A stretch of 64,000 bases of DNA from Microbacterium stercoris (GTDB lineage: Bacteria > Actinomycetota > Actinomycetes > Actinomycetales > Microbacteriaceae). The DNA lies in assembly GCF_017592545.1 (NCBI RefSeq), contig NZ_JAGFOA010000002.1, forward strand, positions 62,001-126,000, given 5' to 3'. This document shows positions 8,547 to 16,766 of the stretch, piece by piece. The number at the start of each line of letters is the position of its first letter. Position 1 is the first letter of the stretch. A model generated the notes under the pieces. The model saw nothing but the letters and a program-made list of their open reading frames with translations, did not search any database and was not told the origin of the DNA. The position numbers and the translations under genes are program-made.

Positions 8547-9380
8547 ATGACCTCTTCCGATCCCGTCCTCGAGATCGCCGGCGCAGCCCTGCGGCTGCGC
8601 GGGCGAGAGCTGTGGAGCGGGCTCGACCTCAGCGTCCGTCCCGGCGAGTTCGTCGCCGTGCTCGGACCATCCGGGTCGGGGAAGACCACCCTGCTGCGGG
8701 CCGTCCTCGGGCTGCAGCAGCTGAGCGCGGGAGAGGTGCGCGTCGGGGGATCGACGGCCAGGCGCGGCGACCGCCGCATCGGCTACATCCCGCAGCAGCG
8801 CCCCCTTCCGCCGGGCACGAGCCTGCGGGCGCGCGACCTCGTCGCCATGGGCATCAACGGCACCCGGTTCGGGCTGCCGATCCCTCGGCGAGGCGATCGC
8901 GAGCGGGTGGATGCGCTGCTCGACGCGGTGGGGGCGACGACGTACGCCGATCATCCCGTCGGGATGCTGAGCGGCGGCGAGCAGCAGCGCCTGCGCGTGG
9001 CCCAGGCCCTCGCCGACCGTCCCGAACTGCTGCTGTGCGATGAGCCGCTGTCGAGCCTCGACCTCGCGAACCAGCAGGCCGTCACCGCCATCATCGACCG
9101 CGAGCGACGCGAGCGCGACGCGGCCGTGCTCTTCGTGACCCACGATGTGAATCCGATCCTGGATCACGTCGACCGCATCCTGTACATCGCCGGGGGCCGC
9201 TTCAAGCTGGGCACCCCGGAGGAGGTGCTGCGCAGCGACGTGCTCACCGCGCTGTACGGCGCCCCCGTGGAAGTGCTTCGGATGGGCGGCCGCCTCGTCG
9301 TCGTCGGCGCGCCCGACGCCGACGATCACTGCGCCGAAGCCCACCTGCACGAGGCGCCCGAGGAGGTGGGCGCGGCATGA
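8547..9380 (+). CDS. znuC: Zinc ABC transporter ATPase
   Basis: A 277-residue ABC ATPase with Walker A GPSGSGKTT (40-48), Q-loop IPQQR (81-85), signature LSGGEQQR (141-148), Walker B LLLCDEP (161-167) and the switch His in FVTHD. It energises Zn2+ import through ZnuB. A His/Asp-rich C-terminal tail (DADDHCAEAHLHE) may bind metal. The ATG follows TAGAAT by 6 nt. The stop overlaps the znuB start by 4 bp (ATGA). Confidence 0.92.
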   Translation: MTSSDPVLEIAGAALRLRGRELWSGLDLSVRPGEFVAVLGPSGSGKTTLLRAVLGLQQLSAGEVRVGGSTARRGDRRIGYIPQQRPLPPGTSLRARDLVAMGINGTRFGLPIPRRGDRERVDALLDAVGATTYADHPVGMLSGGEQQRLRVAQALADRPELLLCDEPLSSLDLANQQAVTAIIDRERRERDAAVLFVTHDVNPILDHVDRILYIAGGRFKLGTPEEVLRSDVLTALYGAPVEVLRMGGRLVVVGAPDADDHCAEAHLHEAPEEVGAA

Positions 9381-10264
9381 GGCCCCTGCTCGAATGGAGC
9401 GACGTCTTCTCGTTCGAGGACTACGGCGCGCTGCTGCAGCTGGTCGGCAACTCGGTCGTCGCCGGCGCGGTGCTCGGCATCGTCGGCGGCCTCATCGGGG
9501 TGTTCATCGTGCAGCGCGACATGGCGTTCGCGGTGCACGGCGTCAGCGAGCTGTCGTTCGCCGGCGCCGCGGCGGCGCTGCTGTTCGGCGGCAGCGTGGT
9601 GGCAGGATCCCTCGTCGGGGCCGTCGCGGCGGCGCTGCTGATCGGGGCGCTCGGGGCGAAGGCCCGCGACCGCAACTCGATCGTGGGTGTGCTGATGCCC
9701 GCCGGCCTGGGCCTCGGGATCCTGTTCCTCTCTCTCTACGAGGGCCGCAGCGCCAACCGCTTCAGCCTGCTCACCGGGCAGATCGTCTCGGTCTCGAGCC
9801 CGGATCTGGGGTGGCTGATCGGCATCGCCGTGGTCGTGCTCGCGGGGCTGATCCTCGTCTGGAACCCCCTGCGGTTCGACTCGCTGGACGGGCAGTCGGC
9901 CGAGGCCCGCGGTGTGCCCTCGGGGGCGATCGCGATCGTGTTCATGATCCTGCTCGGGCTGATCGTGGCCGTGGCGGTGCACATCATCGGCGCGCTGCTG
10001 GTGATGGCGCTGCTCGTGACCCCCGCGGCGGCCGCCATGCGCGTCAGCCACGGACCGCTCGGCGTGCCGCTGCTCGCGGCGCTGTTCGGCTTCGTCTCGG
10101 CCGTGGGCGGCATCCTGCTCGCGATCGCCGGCACCCTGCCGGTGAGCCCGTACATCACCACGATCTCTTTCCTCATCTACCTCGTCTGCCGCGTGATCGC
10201 GTGGCGTCGGGACCGCGCGCTCGCGGTCGTCGGCGCCCCTGCCGTCGCGCCCGCGGCCGCCTGA
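9377..10264 (+). CDS. znuB: Zinc ABC transporter permease
   Basis: A 295-residue ABC-3 family permease with about eight membrane segments. The family's conserved central part is visible: GGSVVAGSLVGAVAAAL, then LLVTPAAAAMRVS near the C-terminal half. It forms the Zn2+ channel with ZnuC and receives metal from ZnuA. Its start overlaps znuC by 4 bp and the zur gene follows 13 bp downstream, so the three are one transcription unit. Confidence 0.9.
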   Translation: MRPLLEWSDVFSFEDYGALLQLVGNSVVAGAVLGIVGGLIGVFIVQRDMAFAVHGVSELSFAGAAAALLFGGSVVAGSLVGAVAAALLIGALGAKARDRNSIVGVLMPAGLGLGILFLSLYEGRSANRFSLLTGQIVSVSSPDLGWLIGIAVVVLAGLILVWNPLRFDSLDGQSAEARGVPSGAIAIVFMILLGLIVAVAVHIIGALLVMALLVTPAAAAMRVSHGPLGVPLLAALFGFVSAVGGILLAIAGTLPVSPYITTISFLIYLVCRVIAWRRDRALAVVGAPAVAPAAA

Positions 10265-10277
10265 ACCGGGAGGCACC

Positions 10278-10664
10278 ATGGTCACCCAGCGCAACACCTG
10301 GCAGAAGGACAAGGTGCGCGAGGCGCTCTGCGAGGCCCCGGGCTTCGTCAGCGCCCAGCGTCTGCACGCGACGCTGCGCGACGCCGACACGGGCATCGGC
10401 CTCGCGACCGTGTACCGGGCGCTCGCCGGGTTCGCGGCGGCGGGTGAGGCCGATCAGCTGCAGAGCCCGGATGGCGAGTCGCTCTATCGCGCCTGCACGA
10501 TGAGCAGTCACCACCATCACCTCATCTGCCGATCCTGCGGCAAGGCCGTCGAGATCGAGGCCAAGGCCGTCGAGCAGTGGGCCCAGGAGACCGCCGCTCA
10601 GCACGGCTTCCGCGAGCCCGAGCACGTCGTCGACATCTTCGGCCTCTGCGCCGACTGCGCCTAG
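10278..10664 (+). CDS. zur: Fur-family zinc uptake regulator
   Basis: A 128-residue Fur-family repressor: winged helix at about 5-70 (GIGLATVYRALAGF recognition region), then the metal domain with SSHHHHLIC (76-84). The structural Zn site is formed by C84/C87 (CRSC) and C124/C127 (CADC) at the very end. Its placement directly after znuCB and the two boxes nearby support Zur rather than Fur. Zn-bound Zur would repress znuA and its own operon. The ribosome-binding site is GGGAGG. Confidence 0.9.
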   Translation: MVTQRNTWQKDKVREALCEAPGFVSAQRLHATLRDADTGIGLATVYRALAGFAAAGEADQLQSPDGESLYRACTMSSHHHHLICRSCGKAVEIEAKAVEQWAQETAAQHGFREPEHVVDIFGLCADCA

Positions 10665-10683
10665 AGTCGCCGGGCAGCCGCGC

Positions 10684-11727
10684 ATGACGGTCCGCGAACA
10701 CGAGCACACCCATGAGCATGCGCCCGAAGGGGCGCGCCGCTCGGCGCGCTCCCGCACGGTGGCGGGCGTCGGCTTCGGCATCGCCGCGGTCGCCGTGCTG
10801 CTGGCGATCGACGCGTTCGCGCCGCGAGTGTTCGACCAGTCCCTGCCGACGCGCGCGCAGGACGGACTCACCCTCGCCCTCAGCGTGCTCATCGAGTCGC
10901 TGCCGTTCGTGATGCTCGGCGTCATCCTGTCGATCGTGGTGCAGGTGTGGCTGCCCGCGGGGGCAATCGAGCGCTTTATGCCGCGGGCGGCATGGGCGCG
11001 CCGTCTGGTGCTGTCGCTGCTGGGGATGCTGATCCCCGTGTGCGAGTGCGGCAACGTGCCGTTCGCGCGCGGCCTGCTGATGCGCGGCGTCTCGCCCGCC
11101 GAGACGCTGACCTTCCTCGTCGCCGCGCCCATCGTCAATCCGATCGTCATCATCACCACCCATGCCGCCTTCGGATGGGACGGCGGCATCCTCATCGCGC
11201 GGATCGTCGGCGGGTGGGTGATCGCGAACCTCATCGGATGGATCTACTCGCGCCACCCGGATCCGATGAGCCTGCTGACGGGGCGCTTCCTCGACACGTG
11301 CGACGTGGTCGCGCATGAGACGGGCTCGCGCGGGCGTCGCAGCATCGCCCAGTTCGTCGTCGAGCTGCGCGCGGTGATGCCCGCCCTCGTCATCGGATCG
11401 GCGCTGGCGGGCGCGGTGCAGGTGGTCATCCCGCGCGACGCGCTGCTGGCGATCGGATCGAACCCCGTGCTGTCGATCGTCGCGATGGCGGCGCTGGCGA
11501 TGACGGTGGCGATCTGCTCGAACGTCGACGCGTTCTTCGCGCTGTCGTTCGCCTCGACGTTCTCGTCGGGGTCGCTCATCGTCTTCCTGCTGGTCGGCCC
11601 CCTCGTCGACGTCAAGATGCTCGCGCTGATGCGCACGACCTTCACCACCCGCACGCTCGCCGGCATCGTGGCGGTTGTGCTGCTGGCGGCCTTCGCGATC
11701 GGGATCGGGGTGAACCTCGTTGCGTGA
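10684..11727 (+). CDS. Predicted permease (PF03773/DUF318, YcgR-like)
   Basis: A 347-residue membrane protein. The N-terminal tail is His-rich (REHEHTHEHAPEG), followed by about eight helices. The family's hallmark PVCECGNVPFARG puts two cysteines at 120 and 122 in a membrane region; APIVNPIV follows. The substrate is not established for the family. It is part of the zur operon (19-bp gap) and overlaps the next gene by 8 bp. The His-rich tail, Cys pair and Zur context suggest a metal-related role (inference). It pairs with a TIGR03943 protein, as YcgR does with YcgQ in Bacillus. Confidence 0.75.
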   Translation: MTVREHEHTHEHAPEGARRSARSRTVAGVGFGIAAVAVLLAIDAFAPRVFDQSLPTRAQDGLTLALSVLIESLPFVMLGVILSIVVQVWLPAGAIERFMPRAAWARRLVLSLLGMLIPVCECGNVPFARGLLMRGVSPAETLTFLVAAPIVNPIVIITTHAAFGWDGGILIARIVGGWVIANLIGWIYSRHPDPMSLLTGRFLDTCDVVAHETGSRGRRSIAQFVVELRAVMPALVIGSALAGAVQVVIPRDALLAIGSNPVLSIVAMAALAMTVAICSNVDAFFALSFASTFSSGSLIVFLLVGPLVDVKMLALMRTTFTTRTLAGIVAVVLLAAFAIGIGVNLVA

Positions 11728-12640
11728 CGTCACGGGCCGCAGGGCCCTCGGCTCGATCGGCACGCGCTGGCTCGGCGCGGGCCTCGCCGCCGCGCTCGCG
11801 GTCGTCACGCTGGGCCTGGCGCTGACCGACCGGCTCGCGCTCTACATCAACCCGGATCAGGCGTGGTTCGCGATCGCGATGGCAATCGTCGCGCTCGCGG
11901 GCGCGGTGGCCTCGTTCGTCCTGCCCCTCGGCGCCGAGGACGACCACGGTCACGATCACGGCCCTGCCCACGCCGCCGGTCTCGCCGAGCCCACCCCCGC
12001 GCTCGTCCGAGCGCCTGCCGCCGGCCCCACACCCGCGCTCGTCCGCCCGAGCGGCCCCACCCCCGCGCTCGTCCACCCGAGCGAGCCCACCCCCGCGCTC
12101 GTCGAGCGAGCGAGGAACGAGCGAGTCGAGACGCCCTGGATCACCGGCGTGCTGCCGGCGCTCGGCGGCCTCATCTCGACGGCCGTGGTGGCCGCCGCCC
12201 TGGTGCTGCCGCCGGCCCCGCTGTCGGCGCAGCTCGCGATGTCGCGCGACACGGGAGCGCCTCCCCTGTTCGCCGGCGCCGACGAGGTGCTGCTGGCGGG
12301 CGCCGACACCTCGTCGTTCGGCGTGGGCGAGTGGGCCTCGGTGTTCGCCACGGCGGCGAATCCGGATGCGTATGTCGGCACCGAGATCGACCTCACGGGA
12401 TTCGTCGCGCCGGGCGATGACGGCGCGCTGCGCCTCGGCCGGCTCGTCGTGACGCACTGCGTGATCGACGCCCAGCCCGCCGCCCTCCCGGTCGTCTCGC
12501 CGGGCTGGGATCGCGCGCTCGCACAGGGCGACTGGATCCGCGTGCAGGGCACGATCGCCACCGACGCCGACGGCGCGCTCGTCATCGAGCCCGCGGCGCT
12601 CACGCCCGTCGACGCCCCCGGGGATCCGTATGAGTACTGA
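11720..12640 (+). CDS. TIGR03943-family membrane protein (YcgQ-like) with repeat insertion
   Basis: A 306-residue partner of the upstream permease. It has two N-terminal helices (about 18-36 and 48-68), a His/Asp-rich stretch DDHGHDHG (74-81), a third helix (about 141-162) and a C-terminal soluble domain with DLTGFVAPGDDGALRLGRLVVTHC in pieces typical of the family (Cys near 250). Between the His stretch and the third helix, residues 91-139 consist of four PTPALV repeats that end in ERARNERVETP. At DNA level this segment is a degenerate tandem plus a half copy of the genome's palindromic repeat, kept in frame. The start is TTG at 11720, the only start in frame that keeps the first helix; it overlaps the permease end by 8 bp. 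Confidence 0.75.
   Translation: MRDVTGRRALGSIGTRWLGAGLAAALAVVTLGLALTDRLALYINPDQAWFAIAMAIVALAGAVASFVLPLGAEDDHGHDHGPAHAAGLAEPTPALVRAPAAGPTPALVRPSGPTPALVHPSEPTPALVERARNERVETPWITGVLPALGGLISTAVVAAALVLPPAPLSAQLAMSRDTGAPPLFAGADEVLLAGADTSSFGVGEWASVFATAANPDAYVGTEIDLTGFVAPGDDGALRLGRLVVTHCVIDAQPAALPVVSPGWDRALAQGDWIRVQGTIATDADGALVIEPAALTPVDAPGDPYEY
11990..12136. repeat. In-frame repeat insertion within a membrane protein gene
   Basis: Four degenerate tandem units of about 27-33 bp begin with CCCACCCCCGCGCTCGTC. The last one runs into CGCTCGTCGAGCGAGCGAGG and GAGCGAGTCGAGACGCCC (about 12096-12136), a half copy of the palindromic repeat seen at 1-1142 and 5960-6360. It encodes residues 91-139 of the TIGR03943 protein without breaking the frame. 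Confidence 0.8.
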
Positions 12641-14024
12641 GCGTGCGGGCCTTCGGCGGTTCGCCCTGGCCCTGGCGGGGGTGGTCGCCGCGCTCGGCGT
12701 GCTGGCCGGCGCGGGAGCCGCGGTGAGTCTCACCCAGGGGCCGCGCGTGAGCACCGTGCAGGTCGATCCGGCCGCCGCGATCTCCGTCTCGGGCGCGCGC
12801 GTCATCCTGACGGCGAACCAGGCGCTCGGCGAGATCCGGCCCGAGCAGATCACGGTGACGCCCGAGGCGCCCTTCACCATCGACGCGGCCGGGCGCAGCG
12901 TCGGCGTGCGGTTCACGCTGCCGCTCGACGACGACACCGAGTACACGGTCTCGGTCGCGGGGGCGCGCGCGGTCGGCGGCGGACCCGTGTCCGAGCTGCG
13001 CACGACGTTCCGCACCCCGCCCGCGGAGGTGCTGCTGCTGCGTCGCGACGCCGGGGGCGACGACGAGATCGTTCGCACCGACCTCGCGGGCCGGGACGAG
13101 CGGGTGGTGTTCGCCGCGCCCGTGATCGACGACTTCCGCACGACGCCCTCGCGCCTGGTGGTCGTCACGTCCGACGCGGGCGTCTCGACCCTGCAGACCA
13201 TGGATCGCGACGGCACGGATGCGACGGAGATCGCGCTGCCGGGGGAGGGCATGGTGCAGCAGCTGCAGGTCTCGCAGCGCGGCGACCTCGTCGGCTACAC
13301 CTTCACCGACCCGTCGGGCGAGGGCCTCCTCAGCGCCCTCTTCCTGTCGGACCTGCGGGATCCGGCCGCCAATCCGGTGCCCGTCGAGCTCGGCGGGCAG
13401 CCCGCGAGCGTCGATCCGTGGCGATTCGTGCCCGATTCCACCGCGCTGCTGATGGTCGATTTCGAGGGACAGCTGATCCAGGTCGATCCGCAGTCGGGAG
13501 CGGAGCCCGTGATGCTCGGCGGCGCCGTCACGATCGATGCGATCGCGCGCGGCTCCTACACCGCGCTGATCGAGCGGGCCGATGCTGGCACGGTGCAGCT
13601 CGACCTCACCACCGGCGAGCAGTCGCCCCTGCCGCAGGCCGACGCCGATCTCGGGCGGGTGGCCGCCATCCTGCCCCTGCCGGCCGGGGGCGCCGGACGT
13701 GGGGGGACCATCCGCGTCTACCAGCAGACGGATGCGGACGGCCTGCCGCTTCCGCCCGTCGTGGCGCACGTGGCCGACGACGGGTCGGTGCGGCAGCTGC
13801 TCGAGCCCGGCCCGGAGGACGCCCTGCTGCAGACCTGCGTGTCGCCGTCCGGCCGCTACGTCGCCGCGCTCGTGGCCCCGGACATCGTCGCCAACCCCTA
13901 TGACGATGCGCCCACGGCCATGCCGCAGCGCCTCGAGACGCGGATCATCGACGTCGCCACAGGCGAGCAGCTGTCGGCGCTCACGGGGTTCGCGATCGAC
14001 TGGTGCTCGGTCGGCCCGGTCTGA
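12630..14024 (+). CDS. Membrane-anchored protein with Ig-like domain and propeller-like repeats
   Basis: A 464-residue protein that I cannot assign to a named function. A hydrophobic helix at about 9-31 with few charges around it makes a signal anchor. Residues about 42-130 resemble a bacterial Ig-like (SbsA type) domain (RVILTANQALG, TEYTVSVAGARAVGG). The rest has recurrent short strands (EIVRTDLAGRDERVVF, STLQTMDRDGTDATEI, LIQVDPQSGAEPVML) as in a WD40-like beta-propeller. It is probably extracytoplasmic. The ATG at 12630 overlaps the upstream gene's end by 11 bp, so it may be the last gene of the zur operon, though a zinc role is not visible in its residues. Confidence 0.65.
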   Translation: MSTERAGLRRFALALAGVVAALGVLAGAGAAVSLTQGPRVSTVQVDPAAAISVSGARVILTANQALGEIRPEQITVTPEAPFTIDAAGRSVGVRFTLPLDDDTEYTVSVAGARAVGGGPVSELRTTFRTPPAEVLLLRRDAGGDDEIVRTDLAGRDERVVFAAPVIDDFRTTPSRLVVVTSDAGVSTLQTMDRDGTDATEIALPGEGMVQQLQVSQRGDLVGYTFTDPSGEGLLSALFLSDLRDPAANPVPVELGGQPASVDPWRFVPDSTALLMVDFEGQLIQVDPQSGAEPVMLGGAVTIDAIARGSYTALIERADAGTVQLDLTTGEQSPLPQADADLGRVAAILPLPAGGAGRGGTIRVYQQTDADGLPLPPVVAHVADDGSVRQLLEPGPEDALLQTCVSPSGRYVAALVAPDIVANPYDDAPTAMPQRLETRIIDVATGEQLSALTGFAIDWCSVGPV

Positions 14025-14089
14025 TCCGGCCGTGGCCTCCCGGCCGGTCGCCCTTTCCGGAAGCGACCGTTCCGGGTGAGGATGGACTG

Positions 14090-14746
14090 ATGCACCGCCC
14101 CGCACGCCGCGAGGATCTCGCCGGCCTTCCGCTCGAGGTCGCCCCGCGCCTGCTCGGCGGGCTGCTCACGACCTCGCTCGACGACGGCCGGGTGACGGTG
14201 CGCATCACCGAGGTCGAGGCGTATCACGGGCTCGGATCAGGCGACGTCGCCGATCCGGGGTCTCATGCGCGCAATGGACAGACCGCCCGCAACGCCACCA
14301 TGTGGGGCGAGGCGGGCCACCTCTACGTCTACCTCAGCCACGGCATCCACTCGTGCGTCAACGTCGTGTGCGGCCCGGTGGGCCAGGGCGACGGGATCCT
14401 GCTGCGGGCGGGCGAGATCGTGGAGGGCGCCGACATCGCGCGCGCCCGCCGCGAGGCGCGCGGGGTGGCGCGCTCCGACCGCGACCTCGCTCGCGGACCC
14501 GGCCGCCTCGGGGATGCGATCGGGCTGCGCCATCCGATCCACGACGGGATCGACGCGGTCGCCGGATCCGTCCAGGCCGGCGCGACGGCGCGCCTGCAGG
14601 TTCTCGAGAACCCGCTCGCGGACGTCGCCAGCGGCCCCCGTGTGGGGGTGGCCGGCATCGCCGGCACGGCCGCCTTCCCGTGGCGCTTCTGGATTCCGGG
14701 AGATCCCACCGTCTCGGCCTTCCGGTTCGGGCGGGGAGCGTCCTGA
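14090..14746 (+). CDS. DNA-3-methyladenine glycosylase (AAG/MPG family)
   Basis: A 218-residue AAG-type glycosylase that removes alkylated purines in base excision repair. The active-site segment ITEVEAYHG gives the likely catalytic E43 and intercalating Tyr45. HARNGQTARNATMW and the substrate-pocket segment YVYLSHGIHSCVNVV follow, then RGPGRLGDAIGL near the C-terminus. Length is normal for bacterial members. The ATG at 14090 is preceded by GTGAGGAT at suitable spacing; the longer reading frame upstream has no family match. Confidence 0.88.
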   Translation: MHRPARREDLAGLPLEVAPRLLGGLLTTSLDDGRVTVRITEVEAYHGLGSGDVADPGSHARNGQTARNATMWGEAGHLYVYLSHGIHSCVNVVCGPVGQGDGILLRAGEIVEGADIARARREARGVARSDRDLARGPGRLGDAIGLRHPIHDGIDAVAGSVQAGATARLQVLENPLADVASGPRVGVAGIAGTAAFPWRFWIPGDPTVSAFRFGRGAS

Positions 14747-14797
14747 TCCGCGTTCCCGGCCTTCTGTCAAGGCGACGCGCCCGAGTCTGCTAAGCTG

Positions 14798-14930
14798 ATC
14801 CCTTGTCTGCGTGCACTCCTGTGCGCAGTTCGTACATCCCCTCCCGAACACAGCCCGCAAGGGTCGGGAGAGGCGTGTGCAGACAAGAGACCTTGGGTGG
14901 GGCCGTCCGGCTCCACGGTATTGAAGGAGA
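14798..14930 (+). promoter_or_regulatory. Structured 5' leader of the rpmB-rpmG-rpsN operon
   Basis: Between a likely -10 (TAAGCT, 14791-14796) and the rpmB start the RNA can fold extensively. An outer stem pairs CTTGTCTGC (14802-14810) with GCAGACAAG (14879-14887). Inside are a small hairpin GCAC/GTGC (14813-14824) and a stem CTCCCGA/TCGGGAG (14841-14847 with 14864-14870). A separate hairpin GTGGGGCC-GTCC-GGCTCCAC (14897-14916) stands just before the GAAGGAG ribosome-binding site (14923-14929). The layout suggests an autoregulatory ribosomal-protein leader. Pairings were read from the sequence; the function is inference. Confidence 0.55.
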
Positions 14931-14936
14931 ATCATC

Positions 14937-15173
14937 ATGGCTGCTGTGTGCCAGGTGACCGGTGCCGTTCCCGGCTTCGGTCACAACATCTCGCACTCGC
15001 ACCGCCGGACGAAGCGTCGCTTCGACCCGAACGTGCAGAAGAAGACCTACTTCGTTCCCTCGCTTGGTCGCAAGATCACGCTGAACGTGTCGGCTAAGGG
15101 CATCAAGGTCATCGACGCCCGCGGCATCGAGTCGGTCGTCAAGGACCTGATCGCGAAGGGTGTGAAGCTCTAA
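14937..15173 (+). CDS. rpmB: 50S ribosomal protein bL28
   Basis: 78 residues beginning [17 protein letters not shown] and continuing [12 protein letters not shown], the L28 signature. A single cysteine (C5) remains, so the four-cysteine zinc ribbon is absent: this is the zinc-independent (C-minus) form. The ribosome-binding site GAAGGAG is ideal. It is first in a three-gene operon with rpmG and rpsN; the rpmB stop overlaps the rpmG start (TAATG). Confidence 0.97.
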   Translation: MAAVCQVTGAVPGFGHNISHSHRRTKRRFDPNVQKKTYFVPSLGRKITLNVSAKGIKVIDARGIESVVKDLIAKGVKL

Positions 15174-15343
15174 TGGCCAAGAAGGCTCAGGACATCCGTC
15201 CGATCATCAAGCTGAAGTCGACGGCGGGCACGGGTTACACCTACGTGACCAAGAAGAACCGTCGCAACACCCCCGACCGCCTCGTGCTCAAGAAGTACGA
15301 CCCGGTGGTCCGCAAGCACGTCGACTTCCGTGAGGAGCGTTAA
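15173..15343 (+). CDS. rpmG: 50S ribosomal protein bL33
   Basis: 56 residues, [19 protein letters not shown] to HVDFREER. It lacks all four zinc-ribbon cysteines, so it is the C-minus form, like its operon neighbours. Its start codon overlaps the rpmB stop by one base and rpsN begins 2 bp after its stop. Translation from the DNA confirms an uninterrupted frame. Confidence 0.97.
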   Translation: MAKKAQDIRPIIKLKSTAGTGYTYVTKKNRRNTPDRLVLKKYDPVVRKHVDFREER

Positions 15344-15345
15344 GC

Positions 15346-15651
15346 ATGGCTAAGAAGAGCAAGATCGCTCGCAACGAGCAGCGCAAGGTGATCGTCGCGC
15401 GCTACGCCGAGAAGCGCGCCGCCCTCAAGAAGGCGCTCGTCGACCCGAACTCGACCGACGAGCAGCGCGAGGAGGCCCGCGTCGGCCTGCAGAAGCTGCC
15501 CCGCAACGCGTCGCCGGCCCGCGTCCGCTCGCGCGACGTCATCGACGGCCGCCCCCGCGGTGTCCTCACGAAGTTCGGCATCTCGCGTGTCCGCTTCCGT
15601 GACATGGCTCACCGCGGCGAGCTGCCCGGCGTGACCAAGTCGAGCTGGTAA
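15346..15651 (+). CDS. rpsN: 30S ribosomal protein uS14 (long, zinc-free form)
   Basis: 101 residues, the long S14 form without CxxC motifs; the C-terminal core [19 protein letters not shown] is intact. In many actinobacteria the C-minus L28/L33/S14 set is a second copy repressed by Zur. Here no copy of the window's Zur box is found upstream, so this set may be the constitutive one. A strong terminator follows. Confidence 0.97.
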   Translation: MAKKSKIARNEQRKVIVARYAEKRAALKKALVDPNSTDEQREEARVGLQKLPRNASPARVRSRDVIDGRPRGVLTKFGISRVRFRDMAHRGELPGVTKSSW

Positions 15652-15670
15652 GCACCGAGCTTCATCGCTG

Positions 15671-15704
15671 AAAGGGCGAGGATCCATCCGGATCCTCGCC
15701 CTTT
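15671..15704 (+). terminator. Rho-independent terminator after rpsN
   Basis: Perfect 15-bp stem AAAGGGCGAGGATCC / GGATCCTCGCCCTTT with a 4-nt loop and TTTT. It ends the ribosomal protein operon and may also serve the convergent hydrolase gene. Confidence 0.9.
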
Positions 15705-15745
15705 TCGCGTTTCTGGGTGCGGGGTGCGGGGGCGCTGCTGACACG

Positions 15746-16609
15746 TCAGCCGGCGAGCACCTGCTGGTGGGCCACGGCCCAGTCGAGCGCGTAATCGGCG
15801 ATCTCCTCCCAGCCGGGCTGGCTCACGAGGCGGTGAGTGCGTCCGGCGTACTCCTTGTACTCGACGAGACCGCCGCCGGCCTTCTGGTACTTCTTCACGA
15901 TCGCCTTGCCGGCAGCCGGGGGAACGACGTGGTCGATCTCTCCGGTGATGACGAGGAACGGGGCGCGCTCGGCGCGGGCGTAGTCGACCCGCGTGATGCC
16001 GCCCTTCTCGTTGGGCAGCGAGGTGACGCCCTCGAAGAACACCCGGTTGTACGAGTTCACGGCGAACTCCTCCCACAACCTGTCGGACTCGCTGCGGGGC
16101 AGGTCGTTGCCGAAGGTGAAGTGGAAGTGGCGCTTCGAGAGGGGCTTCGCGCCGTTGATGCCGAAGGGGTTGGACAGGATCGGCGTGCCGGTCCACAGGG
16201 TCGACAGCGGCAGCGACAGCACCCCGGCGGTCTGTCCGGGGGCGATGCCGACGTAGGCGACGCCGAGGTTGCGGTCGGCCAGCATCTGGGTGAGCACGCC
16301 GCCGAACGAGTGCCCCATGATGATCGGCTTGCGGGGCAGCGAGCGGATGATGCGCTCGTAGTGGGCCGCGATCTGCTGGAGGCCGACGCCCTTGAGCGCC
16401 TCGGGGTTGCGGCGGATGTCGGCGACCTCGCGGTCGTCGATGCCGGGCCAGCCGGGCACGATCACCTGGTGGCCGCGGGCACGGAAGCGCTCGGCGAAGG
16501 TGTCCCAGCTCTTCGGCGTCATCCACAGGCCGTGGATGAGGACGATCGGCGCCTTCTCGGAGAGGGCGTCGTGGAGGTCGGTGGCGGGGGTGTCGATGGT
16601 GGCGTTCAT
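15746..16609 (-). CDS. Alpha/beta hydrolase
   Basis: A 287-residue cytosolic alpha/beta hydrolase. The oxyanion segment is VLIHGLWM (about 25), the nucleophile elbow GHSFGG has Ser near 97, the acid is in VITGEIDHVVPP, and the catalytic His is in GRTHRL. The substrate is unknown. The ATG at 16609 is preceded by GAGGAGCAGGAAC. The gene diverges from a TetR gene across a 157-bp gap that holds a palindromic operator, so it is probably the regulated target. Confidence 0.85.
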   Translation of the reverse strand: MNATIDTPATDLHDALSEKAPIVLIHGLWMTPKSWDTFAERFRARGHQVIVPGWPGIDDREVADIRRNPEALKGVGLQQIAAHYERIIRSLPRKPIIMGHSFGGVLTQMLADRNLGVAYVGIAPGQTAGVLSLPLSTLWTGTPILSNPFGINGAKPLSKRHFHFTFGNDLPRSESDRLWEEFAVNSYNRVFFEGVTSLPNEKGGITRVDYARAERAPFLVITGEIDHVVPPAAGKAIVKKYQKAGGGLVEYKEYAGRTHRLVSQPGWEEIADYALDWAVAHQQVLAG

Positions 16610-16688
16610 TGTTCCTGCTCCTCGGGGTGGGGTGCTGCGGTGGGGTTCTGGATCCGATCCGGTGATCCTGATCGGCTGTAGCATCAGA

Positions 16689-16710
16689 GTAGACCGATCG
16701 TTCTATCTAC
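16689..16710. promoter_or_regulatory. TetR-type operator
   Basis: A 22-bp imperfect palindrome GTAGA-N12-TCTAC with centre ACCGATCGTT, lying between the divergent hydrolase and TetR genes. The operator-like site before the second TetR gene (36397-36418) has the same ends and length. Confidence 0.6.
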
Positions 16711-16766
16711 CGCAAGGACTCTGCGGATCTTTTTTCTGGGGCACCATAAGAACCGAGGAGGACGCC

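Noticed and set aside
12600..14105. Large antisense open frames opposite the Ig-like protein gene, and similar ones throughout
   Set aside because: High GC leaves few stops in antisense frames; they are Arg/His/Gly-rich, lack start signals and mirror real genes.
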